Of a stretch of DNA of 64,000 bases, positions 13,352 to 24,512 are shown in pieces; position 1 is the first letter of the stretch; every line of letters begins with the position of its first letter. Source of the DNA: Sclerotinia nivalis (Eukaryota > Ascomycota > Leotiomycetes > Helotiales > Sclerotiniaceae); contig JAPEIS010000016.1 of assembly GCA_029531795.1 (NCBI GenBank), positions 186,001-250,000 on the forward strand, read 5' to 3'. The notes beneath the pieces are model-generated. The model searched no databases. It was not told the origin of the DNA and saw nothing but the letters and a program-made list of their open reading frames with translations. Both the position numbers and the translations under genes were made by a program.

Positions 13352-16300
13352 CCCTTCATTAGTATATGACCTCATCTCATGTATTTAAGGTTCTGATGCA
13401 GACATCATTTTTATGTCCGCATACATATACAGTCTTTTTTCATTATTTGGTCTTTGAATCAGCTTCTTTTTCTTCGAAATGGGAGTAAGGGTTTTGGTGT
13501 GGTGCATGCATTTTATCATATTTTTCTTACGTTTTATGTTCATGGACTTGTTTACTAGTTCATCATTTCATGAGTTGGTTCTTACAACGATATGAGTTGA
13601 GATGGATTGAAGGAGATAATTGATTGATACACGACTCGGGAACTTTACTTGAATTACCTTTACATACTTATGATGATATAACATTTTGAGTGGTAAGAGC
13701 ATGGGTATGGCGTAATCTTGATGGATGTGGTTTTGTTGACTGTGGGCTTGCTTATTGGCTTGCTTCTTGTTATTTTTTTCTTGCATTGCAATGGAGTTAT
13801 TGTACTGCGTGGCCGCGCATTACTTGCATGATTTGCTTTTATATTTATCTATATGTTGATGAATGGATTGATGGGTGGATTATTGAGATGAAGAAGTGAA
13901 GATGGATGGACATGTGCGCGTGTGTGCTTGTGCGGATGAAGGAGAGAAGAAAAGATCAAAGAAAATTGCAGGTATGGCATTGATGATACCGTTGCTACTA
14001 CAGAAAATGTAATTCAGGATGAGCGGAGTGGAGATAAGGAGTGCAGCTGCGGTGGAAGAATATAGGAAGAGAGTTGAAATGGGTTTGAATTTAATATGGA
14101 TATATGTTCTGGAGCTTTTAGGCCTGAGCGAGTATGAGGGTTATGGGATTGAGAGGAAGGGGAGGGAGGGGAGAGATGCTGGGGAATATTTGGATGTTGA
14201 ATGCATAATGGAGTGTGGAGGGTATGGAGAGAATAGGACAGGAAATTACGTAAAAAGTATGAGAACTTATTTATCTATCTATTTTATTTATGTTCATTGA
14301 TTGATTTGATTTGATTTGATGGGGATGTTTTATTGTGAGGTGAGGTTGAGATGTGAGATGTAATGTGAGATGTTGAGTGTATATGTATGTGAAATTCCTT
14401 TAATTGTAATGAGTGAAATCATATATTTTGTAGATGGGTAAATAGATAGATAGGTATGTAGGTAGGTAGGTAGATGAGTAGATGTAGTTTTATGGATATG
14501 AATATGAATATAAATCGGCGATTGAGTTTGTATAGGATGCGATGGGATGGGATGGAAGTGTTGTAATTATAAGTTTCAACAACCTCTACCTTTTTTGTTT
14601 GGGGGGTTTTTTTGGTTTCGTTTTTCTGTGGATTGGATTGGATTGTGATATTGTAGAGGGGATATATATGATGGATGATGGATGATGGATGATGAAGTGA
14701 TTATGAGTTTAATCTTTGAAAGAGTATTAGATAGATCAAAATAATTAGATAGGTTGAAGTGGAAGTGATTAGATAGGTTGAAGCGAGTGAATGTAAAATG
14801 TGATCGAGAACTTGAAATTTGATGGGAAGTGTGATGGGATGTACACAAGGATTTGAATATTGATTGGGGGAAAATGGGAATGTGTGATTGAAGTGGGATT
14901 ATGGATTAGATTGTGCATGAGGATTTGAAATTGGATTGTGGATTATAAATTCTATGAGAGGAGTGAGGAAGGTGTAATGATGAAAAGAAGAGGGGGAAGA
15001 AGGAGAGAGGGAGTGGGGCGGAGGTAGGGGGTGTGCTTAGAGTTACTTAGAGTTATGGAAATGAGAATTAGGAAATAAGAGGGTTAGTGTTAGTGGATTT
15101 GGGTAAGGGATGGTTAGTGTTTAGTATTTTTTATATATAATCAGTATAAATGTAATTGTAAGTATCTACTAAGTATGGGGATAGAGAGGGGGGCGAATAT
15201 CTCTTTGGGATCCGAGTTGATAGATGGATATATTACATATCACACAAAACGGAGCATCAAACATTGTCAAAAAGTATTAGAGAGAATATATAAGAAATTA
15301 TTATATTCTACTTCGATATCACTAGTTTATTACTGTGATGTTATAAACACCAGCAATACAGAAAGAGTTTTACGTACTAGTATAGTGACCAAATAGCGGG
15401 GGTGTACGAAATGAGAGAACAACTTGGGAATGAATAGGTTTGAATTTGAGTTTGAGTTTAGTTAATACCGACCGGTATACTATTTTAAATTTTTTTTTAA
15501 CGTACTGGCCTGCACTCAAGTATGTAACTCATATAAACCATACTGATTACGATGTATCCCTACTCTAGTCCTACACCCCATCTAAAAACGAACAATAAAT
15601 TAAGCCCTAGTAATTTCACCAATTCACCAACTAAGCACACAAGCATCTATAGACAAGCTTGAAACATTCCTCAATTTTAAACTCAATATTAGACCATCCC
15701 ACTCATTCCACCGAATAGAAAATTTGATACCCGCCCAAGCTCTTGAAGGATGAAGCTTGTAGGATGAGGATGTAGATATGCAACCTGTTGAACGCAACAT
15801 TGATATTACTCTTTAAGGGTTAATTTTTTAGTAGTATTATAAAGTGGAAAGTGGTTTGTTACTCATGATCATGACATTAGTTTCCAGTTTGGAATTATAA
15901 TTGTGATAGTATGATGCTATGGTGGTATGATTAAACCCGCGACATCGGAAAAGGAGCCAAAGAACAGCAGATATTCAAATTCCCACACGATACAATCGGC
16001 ATAATCATCAGCGTCACCTAAAATAGGAACGTTTTCGCGATAAGGCTTTATTTTCAATCTATATGGTAAGCAATAGGAAGGGGTAAACTAGGCAAACCCT
16101 TTCCTTCCTCCTTTCCCATAACATAAAATAGTTATAGGGTCAAAGACGGAAAGATGCAGAAAGAAATACCAATGATATGCAGGAACGCGATATCAATAAT
16201 TTGATACAAGTGCTGACTGCTGACTGCAGAATTGAGAAATGTGATGATTAGGGAGGAGATAGATAATATTAACTCGGTTCAAATTACCTTGGATCGACGC

Positions 16301-16761
16301 CACAAAATATACAAAATTATAATTATGTTTTTTTGGTGCCTATAGCCCTATCTCCTGTAGCCAAACTCTGCCACTTTCGTTGGGTAGAGATTCCTTCAAG
16401 TAGAAATTGGTGAGTACTCGACGTATGATTGGGAGATGTCAGCGTCTCATGCGAAAGAATTGTGTCACACAATAGAGGATCAGATTTGGGGCCGTTTGCC
16501 GTAATCATCTTGCGGAGAAGGCTTGGGATAATTGTGGCTTTATATAGAACCCAGGTAGATTTTCTTCGGCCATATAAATGCATTTTATTGGTTAGGGGCC
16601 AAGATACTCATCTCGCATTGAATTAAGCCACCAGCCTTTTCATCCCCTGTCAGCAGCTGGGCTCGGAGGTCACACAAATACCATAATGCTGAGAGCCATT
16701 TAACTCTTTACCATAGATGATAGCACCCATTTATGTAAATTTTGTTTCCTCTGGATGATAC
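13352..16761. other. Intergenic region downstream of SCH9
   Basis: About 3.4 kb with the SCH9 3' UTR at the left and the promoter of the Knh-domain gene at the right. The longest frames, 60-93 codons, have no domain and do not splice into anything coherent. A GGTA/GATA microsatellite lies at 14441-14474 and the region near 14300-15000 is strongly G/T-biased on the plus strand. I see no gene. Confidence 0.5.
14441..14474. repeat. GATA/GGTA microsatellite
   Basis: Tandem tetranucleotides AGAT, then GGTA, in non-coding DNA downstream of SCH9. It resembles the one near 7842. Confidence 0.7.
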
Positions 16762-17809
16762 ATGGAACATGACATCATGATGATCTCATATCTTCACATA
16801 TCTGGTGTTTTCGTCTCGGGTCTGTGTTTGTTGGTTCGTTCAAACTATGCCATTGAACTGCAACTCATCACACCAACCGAAAAACAAATCCTTCTGTCGG
16901 GTACTAACTATGATATCAAATGGCCCTTTCGTTCGAATGGAACTACCAATTTAACTTTGATGCGTATGATGTCTGATTCAGTCCTTGGAGGTTCAATACT
17001 TGAGATAGCTTGTTCGTTCGTCTTCTTCATACATCTGGAGTTGAAACTGATTCAAAACAATAGCAAGTGTTCCATTATCATCTGGAGAATACAAATGGAC
17101 TGTACCTCTTGGACTCGATATAAATAATGTACATTTTCCACCATGGGCGATTTTGAGTGAGAATGAGGGAACCCAAACACTTTCAGGTGCTTTTTGGGTG
17201 AATGATGCTACAATGCATAAAAGAGATGATAGTAATGGTATTGATAAAACGACCAGGTATCCTAACGGCACCAGTGATGCCAGTGTTAGCACCAGCATGA
17301 GTAGTACTGGTGTAGGTGGTGGCAGCGGTAGCTCAGCAAAAGTTGGAACGGTCGCTTCGACTACTATCCCAGGAAATGATGGCATTTCGAGTTCAATATC
17401 GATTTTGGGTACAGCCACAAGCATGATAAATAGCACTAGACATACACATCCTACGTTATTTGCAACATCAACCAACACACTGCAAGATTCAACCAACAAA
17501 CCGCCAGCTTCCAGTGTGAAGAATCGAATGCCTATGATAGTTGGTATTGTCATTGGTGTCTTAGGCTTATTTGTTTTGGTGATAGTATATATAATTATCC
17601 ATCATCGAGATAAGCATGGACAACCTCTTACATTACCATGGAAGATGCGGGGTGATAAAAACGCGTTGGAGCTAGAAACAACTGCTAATTTGCATGAGAT
17701 GGAGGGGCCTGGAAAGTTTGAATTGCATGGTACGAGTAGGAAGGAAAAGATATATGAGTTGGAAGGAAGGAGTATCAAGAAAGCTGCTCCGGTGGATGTT
17801 GGTGATTGA
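16762..17809 (+). CDS. Kre9/Knh-domain type I membrane protein
   Basis: Two exons, 16762-17011 and 17064-17809, separated by a 52-nt intron, give about 331 residues. The splice restores a Kre9/Knh1-like module: ELQLITPTEKQILLSG, YDIKWPF, NLTLMRM, then LEIASSVPLSSGEYKWTVP with the join inside LEIAS. A signal peptide precedes it (ISGVFVSGLCLLV). A Ser/Thr/Gly-rich stalk follows, then one transmembrane helix (MIVGIVIGVLGLFVLVIVYI, about 239-260) and a charged tail of about 70 residues. Most fungal proteins with this module are secreted or GPI-anchored cell-wall proteins. Here a true membrane helix and cytoplasmic tail suggest a surface protein that could signal or anchor the wall. Function is inferred, not shown. 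An internal Met just before the signal peptide core could also serve as start. Confidence 0.8.
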
Positions 17810-18543
17810 GTCAAACAATGGTCAGGAATTAAGTAGCTCAAAGCTTCACTGACCTTCGAAATGCTAACCAGTTCACTTGGAAGTTATATGGCTATGATCG
17901 GTGGAAGTATGAAGACAGGATGGGCAGGATTCCAAGTAAGATATTATCGTAACGGACGGCAAACGTAGAAGGATTTTTTTAATGTCTAGTAACACCGAGG
18001 AAGGAGATGATCAAGGGAATAATGTTGGATAAGGACAAGAAGAAGAAAAAAAAAGAGAAGATACTTAGGTAGAATCCCGCAAAGGTCCGTGCAAGCTGAT
18101 CGCAGGGGATACTCTCGCACGAGAGGAAGTGGTCAACATTGTGGGGGCGCGGAAAAGCGATTCCACAGATGAAATTAATAGTCTTTAATGCAACTTCACC
18201 ATGTTTTTATTCCCCAGACGTTGAGCATTAAGAATTCCGGCCACTTGGCGTGAAAGTCTTCCATGTTAAATATGGGGGGACCGAAATAAACACCTAGGAG
18301 CAAATCCACTTCTCAAGAAGAGACTCACAATTTGCCTTCTGGACATATAGGAAGAGCATCCTGTGCTGCAGGTGATTATCCAGTCGGTCGATTCTTCTTT
18401 CGAATTAGGTGTTTGATGACTGTACAATCCGCACTTCATTCTACCACCTCGCTATGTGTACACATTCCCCGCACCATCATCGCATCCGTAACTTTTATTC
18501 TGCCACGTAACTTCAAAGTTTCGCTCCGGTATCATTTCGTAAT
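17810..18543. other. Convergent 3' region between Knh-domain gene and ATP14
   Basis: About 730 bases between two genes that point at each other, so it should contain both 3' UTRs. The open frame at 18332-18547 has no recognisable features. I see nothing else. Confidence 0.5.
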
Positions 18544-19071
18544 CTAGTGGTGTGCAGCCTCCTCCTCAGGTTCCTCCTCAAACCAATCAACCTCCTTAGC
18601 CTCGGCTCCTCCCTCGGCTCCTCCCTCTACCTCAACTGTGCTTGCCTCATATGCTGCCAATTCCTTTGCAATATCGGTTTCTTCTGGAGATGCAGGAGCC
18701 TTAGGTGGGGAGAACTTGAGAACGCGTCCTTCGGAATCGGAGGCCTTGATTTGAGGAGCTTTGTAACTCTTCAATTCCTTAAGGTAAAGATCTTGGACAA
18801 GGTCCGCTATTGATCGGAATTAGCTTCTGAGTAGTAGGTATTGCTGCAAGTAAAGTCGATCACATTTACAGTGATTTTAAAGGCCAGATGCTACTTGTAA
18901 ATGGAATTATCAACATACCACGACGAACAGCAGTAGGAACGATGAAAGTTCGTTTGCTGATCATTTGCTGCCTCGCAACGCGGGCGATTTGAGAGCGCTT
19001 TGGCGGTTAGTATTTTGACATTTTGAGCTGAGAATATAGCATACCGAAGCGCGGACAGTTTGTGTGAACAT
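18544..19071 (-). CDS. ATP14: Mitochondrial F1F0-ATP synthase subunit H
   Basis: Three exons, 19071-19045, 18997-18919 and 18806-18544, join to 122 residues. The first exon is only nine codons (MFTQTVRAS). The joined N-terminus (SQIARVARQQMISKRTF) is a basic, Arg-rich mitochondrial presequence. The mature part begins near ADLVQDLYLKELKSYKAP, continues with KFSPPKAPASPEETDI and ends in an acidic WFEEEPEEEAAHH tail, which is diagnostic for fungal Atp14. Subunit h sits in the peripheral stalk of the ATP synthase in the inner mitochondrial membrane. Introns are 47 nt (TACTAAC branch) and 112 nt. An in-frame upstream ATG at 19167 would add a second presequence-like stretch; I chose the inner Met because family members start there. 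Confidence 0.92.
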
Positions 19072-19746
19072 CTTGACAGGTATGAAGGGCGTCAATTGGA
19101 GATCTCGAGGTCGTTGGGAGGTTCGGATGGAGAATTGGAAGATCCTGAGAAGCGAGGTAGATATCATGTGATGTGAAATGGTGCCTTAATTGAAAGGCGA
19201 GCACCCGAGATTCGGCGAAGGAGCAAGATTTCTCCACTTACTTGGTACTTGTTTGACAAACATCAACATATTATCGATCTGTACGATACTCAATAAGTAT
19301 CAGCACGAAGTATCCTGAACAGTTACTTTGTGTACTTCCCCAGCATTCACATCGTCACAATGAGATTATCGAGTAAGCTCATGGAAAACACCACAAATAT
19401 ACTTGGTGCGGTAATATCCACGGTAGCATCCAATCATCTTTTCCCCTTCAAAAGCTCATAGAAGAATCGTAAGTTTTTTTAAGAAGTCTCAATCACCCCA
19501 GGTAACTTTTTAATGATGTATTTCAATATCCTTTGTTTAATTTTCACATGCTAGAGATGGTCAAGGATCATGTCATGTTCATGCATTGTAATATCCTTTA
19601 TTGTATGCTTCTAGAGCTCATAAAGACAACATGCGATTCCCCAATCTCGATCTCAATATCAAGAACCATAACATGAGCCGCTTCTCAAAATTTTCTCCAG
19701 TCATCAATTGCAAAAATGCATTATTTTCTCTCCCGGTTGCCCCACA
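19072..19746. other. Divergent promoter region ATP14 / unknown gene
   Basis: About 675 bases between two genes transcribed away from each other, so both promoters must lie here. The ATP14 side contains an in-frame upstream ATG at 19167. No repeat or RNA gene is visible. Confidence 0.5.
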
Positions 19747-20535
19747 ATGGCATCCCCGGCACCTGAAGGTCTAGACCGAACCAAGTCAGAAGAGGAGATA
19801 TTGGAAAGGTTATCCCGTGCGGTGGAAATATCAGAAGACGGCATATTTTCATTAGAAAATCATTTCCTACCTCTGACCAGCGATTTCGAACTTTCTGCGC
19901 CTCACCATAAGGAAGTAAAACCTCCAGCGCCGCCAAAGCTACATATCCCACCAACTTACTTTCCATCTGAATTTCCTATCGATTCCGCAAAACTATTCGA
20001 GCCTTCTACTCAACCCTTGTCTGCGCGAATGTCAAGATGTCTATCACCCAAGGAACTTGACTCAGGCCAAGAGGCGACGATAAGTTCCCCAGAAGAATCA
20101 TGCGACAATACCGCGCACGATGTGTTCACCGACCCACGACCTGCAACACCACTCGGTGTTTTAAATACACCATTCCAGACCCCTGGTGAAGATCATGGCT
20201 TGTCAGACCCATTATTTAAACCAGGTGTGTATCTTGGAACGTTGAAACAGCCAGATCGCAAACTTGGTGATAGGAATGTAGTTTATGCGACTATCAGTAA
20301 AAATGCGGTATCTCACAGCTGGACTTCCCCCATTGTACTGACCGCTCACAAAACTAATAAGTATGGAGGTTACTGCGAACTCAACCGAAATTCCAAAGTT
20401 AAATTTGATGAAATCGATTTTCGAGATGATCTAAAAGATAAATGTCAGACATATGAAGCAATGAGAGAACTTGTCGAACGCAGAATTAATGGATGGTATG
20501 AGACATATGAGGTTCGGTATGCTAGGACATCATGA
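19747..20535 (+). CDS. Hypothetical protein of unknown function
   Basis: A 262-residue open frame starting MASPAPEGLDRTKSEEE at an ATG in good context (ACA before ATG). I do not recognise the family. The first 160 residues look disordered and are rich in Ser, Pro and Glu. The last 100 residues, from FKPGVYLGTLKQPDRKLGDR to GWYETYEVRYARTS, are more ordered and charged. The frame may not end here: donor-like and acceptor-like sites downstream allow three short in-phase introns and an extension to 20902 (see findings). Divergent from ATP14. The N-terminal part is very likely coding; the C-terminus is uncertain. Confidence 0.55.
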   Translation: MASPAPEGLDRTKSEEEILERLSRAVEISEDGIFSLENHFLPLTSDFELSAPHHKEVKPPAPPKLHIPPTYFPSEFPIDSAKLFEPSTQPLSARMSRCLSPKELDSGQEATISSPEESCDNTAHDVFTDPRPATPLGVLNTPFQTPGEDHGLSDPLFKPGVYLGTLKQPDRKLGDRNVVYATISKNAVSHSWTSPIVLTAHKTNKYGGYCELNRNSKVKFDEIDFRDDLKDKCQTYEAMRELVERRINGWYETYEVRYARTS

Positions 20536-21812
20536 TTGACCAAGAACAATTTTCAGATTCCCTCAGGCAAGCCGAGCAAGCCAGCTAGCAACATATTTCT
20601 TGACAGTATTCTCAAGTAATCGATTTCAACATCAAGCTGGACCCCGAATTTTGTCTCTAGTGCTGGTACTTCCAAACTAAAGAATATTGGAATCAAACTA
20701 CTCGGTATCGACATCTTAAGGAACGGTATTTGGTAACCTACGCGTCAAACTCTTGCTTACATAATTTCGTACAATAGATGTGGAAATCTTCCCTGGCTTT
20801 TTGGCAGATTTTGATGGGAATTGGGCACATTTAGGAATCATCATTGCTCAATGGGGGAAGACCCTCATGCCAACCTTCCGGCGGCTTTGGGACCATATGT
20901 GAGGAAACAGCTGAACGGCACGTTAGAGGAATGGCAGGCATGAAACAACACTTTTTGCCAAACATGAATGCAACGTGCACTGCGCCTACTTCACAAGGCT
21001 TGGAAATCCACGCTGCCGCCTGGTATGAGGCGGCTACAGGAGAAGACTCTGTATGGGAAAGAAGGAGCCGTGGAAGAGGCATGCACAATTCGTAGTTCAG
21101 CCATAAGCTCAATCTTGGGTGTCATTTGTAATACCAAAATTTCATCCAAACTTGTATTAATCTACCAGATACCATCTAAGTGTGATGTATATGAACTGTC
21201 ATCCAACCTACAGAGCCCCTGTATTTTAATGTCTTGTATTGCGTCAGACTTTATGTAGATATGCAACAAAAAAACGCCCTAATGTAACGTAGTTATTTTT
21301 TACCTAGAAATATCTATCGGCTGTTCCCCATTTCTTAATCCGGAGCTTTGAAATGCCAAGGCATATTCTTGAGGCATATCAGTCTTCTTCTATATGAATA
21401 TGGCTGGTATCTTCTCCAATGCCAATTTCTTCGATATGATTGGTCCAGACCCGGTAACGTTACTTTTCCCCACCTGTTATCGCGGGGCAAGGGGTTCCTG
21501 GTAAACCCTGCATGCAGAGACAAGCTTGACATCTACACACTATATAAAAATGCTTTATCGCAAGATGAGCTTTGAGTTGTTCTACTGCCAAATTACGCTC
21601 TGAAATTGAGGATGAGTAAAGTATTTTACATGCGGTGATAACCCTCCAAACCTTTGTTGTTGACAAGTCCAACCAATTGAGCACTACAAGTTCGCAAGAA
21701 TATCTAACATCTATTCAATTGGGATCTCAACCTTAATCTTATATCTTCTTTCTAAATCTCCAACCCCAAGCTAAATTATAGCTCTACAATCCCAAAGTAT
21801 AAGCCCATAGAA
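20536..21812. other. Intergenic region with possible extra 3' exons of the unknown gene
   Basis: The left 370 bases may contain three small exons of the preceding gene (20557-20615, 20661-20725, 20778-20902), described in findings. The rest, to the oxidoreductase start, has only short frames without domains. I see no RNA gene or repeat. Confidence 0.4.
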
Positions 21813-23556
21813 ATGGCACCACACGCATCTACTCCTACCAACCCCTTCACAACCACGTCCTCAAACCCACCCCGCATCCTTATAATCGGCGCCGGATCTC
21901 GAGGCTCCCAATACTCACGCTGTGTCGCCGAATCCACCCCTGGCATCGTCTTTGGCGTCGCTGAACCTATCCCCTACAAACGCCAACGGCTCGGTTCCCG
22001 CTACATCTGGGGTTCCAATGCACCTTCCCCAGGGCAATCATTTTCCCACTGGAAAGAATTCCTCGATTACGAACTCGATCGACGCTCTCGCGCTTCTCGC
22101 GGTGAATCCGTACCACCGGGTGTCGATGCCGCGTTTATATGTGTGCTAGACGAGATGCACAAGGAGGTTATAGTGGGGTTGAAACCATTGGGATTGCATA
22201 TTATGTGTGAGAAGCCTTTGGCTACGACGTTGGCGGATTGTGTGGAGATATATAGGGCAATGTTACCGGATTATCCACGGAATCTACTGCCGGAGAAGAT
22301 ATTTAGTATTGGTCATGTACTGAGGTATAGTCCGCATAATATGATGTTGAGGAAATTACTTTTGGAGGAGAGGATTATTGGGGATGTGCTGAGTGTTAAT
22401 CATACTGAGCCGGTGGGATGGTGGCATTTTACTCATAGTTATGTTCGGTATGGGATATTTCCTCGCAAACTACAAGGCAAGATAGCTAATAACCAAATAG
22501 TGGAAATTGGCGCAAAGAATCCACAACAGCTCCCTCCCTTCTCACAAAATCCTGCCACGATATCGACCTCCTCCTTTGGCTCCTCTGTTCCCCGCCCCCA
22601 TCAGACCCAACCGCTCCACCTCATCTCCCCGAAACGATAACATCGACAGGTTCACTTCAACAGTTCACTCGCACCCGCAAACCCGCTTCCGCTGGCACCG
22701 CGACAAACTGCCTTTCCTGTCCCATCGAACCAGACTGCAAATATTCCGCAAAAGACATATACATATCCCCTAAATTCAAGGGTCTTAAAGTCCCCAACAT
22801 CAATTGGCCCGTTGATATTCTTGTCCCGGACATTGAAGATATCCTCACCACCTCCGGTTCGTCATCCGCAGAATCCGCTATCCTATCTATTCTATCCGAA
22901 GACTACACACCCGAAACCCCTATCTCCGAAATAGAAGCTAAAAATTGGTTCGGTCGCTGTGTCTACGAATCCGATAACACAGTCAGCGACGATCAATTCG
23001 TAACCATGACATTCCCAGCTGATCCCTCTTTAAATCGCGGGGCTAAACAAGCTTCATTCCATATGGTATCTCATACGAAGAAGATTTGTGAGAGATATAC
23101 ACATATTTATGGAAGTGATGGCGAGATATATGCAGACAGTACGACGATTGAAGTCGAGGATTTTAAGACCGGGGAGAAAAAAGTATATGAGCCGAAAATC
23201 ACGGATATTAAAAGTGGACATGGGGGTGGTGATGAAGGATTAGTGAGACAGTTTGTAGGAGCTGTGAATAGTGTTATGAATGAAGGAGCAGATGTAGAAG
23301 TTGCGCAGAGGGAATGGGTAGGATGTAGCTGTAAGTTTTTGTCCTCTTTCTTCATTACCTTCAATTTCTCCTTTTCTCGTTTACCGAAAGATTCAGAAAA
23401 GCTAACATAAATCCCCAAATAACAGTAGAAGAAGTAATTCGAAGTCACGCGGTAGTATTCGCAGCCGAAGAAGCACGAAAAGATAAACTAGTGTTAGATT
23501 TTGAGAGTTGGTGGGATAGAGAAGTTGTAGGGAAGTTGAATAGTTCTGTTTCATGA
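21813..23556 (+). CDS. Gfo/Idh/MocA-family NAD(P)-dependent oxidoreductase
   Basis: Exons 21813-22447, 22501-23330 and 23426-23556 join to about 531 residues. The N-terminus carries a Rossmann dinucleotide-binding loop (ILIIGAGSRGSQYS), followed by the family hallmark CEKPLATT and FSIGHVLRYSP. The first splice (GTATGG donor, GCTAATAAC branch) rejoins HSYVRGNWRKES to a CHDIDLLLWLL segment, the conserved His-Asp pair of the family. The C-terminal domain is longer than usual and includes NCLSCPIEPDCKY with three Cys. Members oxidise or reduce sugar, inositol or related substrates in the cytosol; the substrate here cannot be deduced. The last exon closes the protein as EEVIRSHAVVFAAEEAR. It is convergent with the VPS9 gene. 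Confidence 0.88.
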
Positions 23557-24512
23557 TGGCGTTGAAAAGCTGCTGGTGAGAGGAGACAAGTTCTGTTGAC
23601 ATCTTTAATATCATGTAGAGTTTTATTCATGCCAATTGGGTGTGTGGAATTCACTGGTAGATTCATGGATTTTATTTAAAGTCGGATTTTGGGAGTTGGT
23701 ATCATAGCATTTGATAGGATAGGATGGGATTTATGAGATGAGCATATTGGGACGAGATACTATACTATATACGAGTATAATAGTTAGAACAATTAATGCA
23801 TTACCATTTATGAAACGATAACTATCTAGGACCTAGTATTACTGCACATCCACAATGAATTTGCGATGTATTGGACAATTAAGAAGAAGTGAGTATAAAT
23901 TTGAGTATGTGTATAAAGGAATATTAGATCAGTATTACAAATCGATCAACTGCTATATGAGATGGAAAATGGAAGATAGAAAATGGAATGGATAGGAATG
24001 AATGAGTGAAGGGATGTCTAACATCTACTCTAGTAATTTATCTTACGAGATTAGAATGGCCTCGTCTTGAAATGGCTCATTGCATCTCATTTCATTTGAT
24101 TTACAGGATTCAGCTTGTTCAAGATATGAATATCTAAATCCGGGTATAGAAATATGGATGATGATATAAATTCACATCATGACACAAGTTACAAAGAACA
24201 CATCAATCACTCAAGAACATAATACACAACATGCAACATGCAAAACAATTCAAAAACCATGGATCAATAAGTAAAAAAAGACCGCTCATAGGATTATATG
24301 TATGCCTAAACGCCACGATGCTATACAGTGTAATATCATATCATCTTATACCATGTCATGCCACAATCGCCTAGCATGATCATGATCATAATTCTATACA
24401 AACCGAAACAAAACAGAACAGAACACAGTGTGTATTTTCGTTCCAGTCATTTTCATTCCTGCATCTCTCATATGCAAAGAATTCCTTCCTTGCGAATCCG
24501 TTAATGTATCAA
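23557..24512. other. Convergent 3' region between oxidoreductase and VPS9 gene
   Basis: About 950 bases, AT-rich, between two convergent genes. It should contain both 3' UTRs. No coding frame, repeat of note or RNA gene is visible. Confidence 0.5.

Noticed and set aside
20831..21258. Frames of 83-96 codons on both strands
   Set aside because: They overlap each other and have no domain. Part of the region may instead be an extension of the preceding gene.
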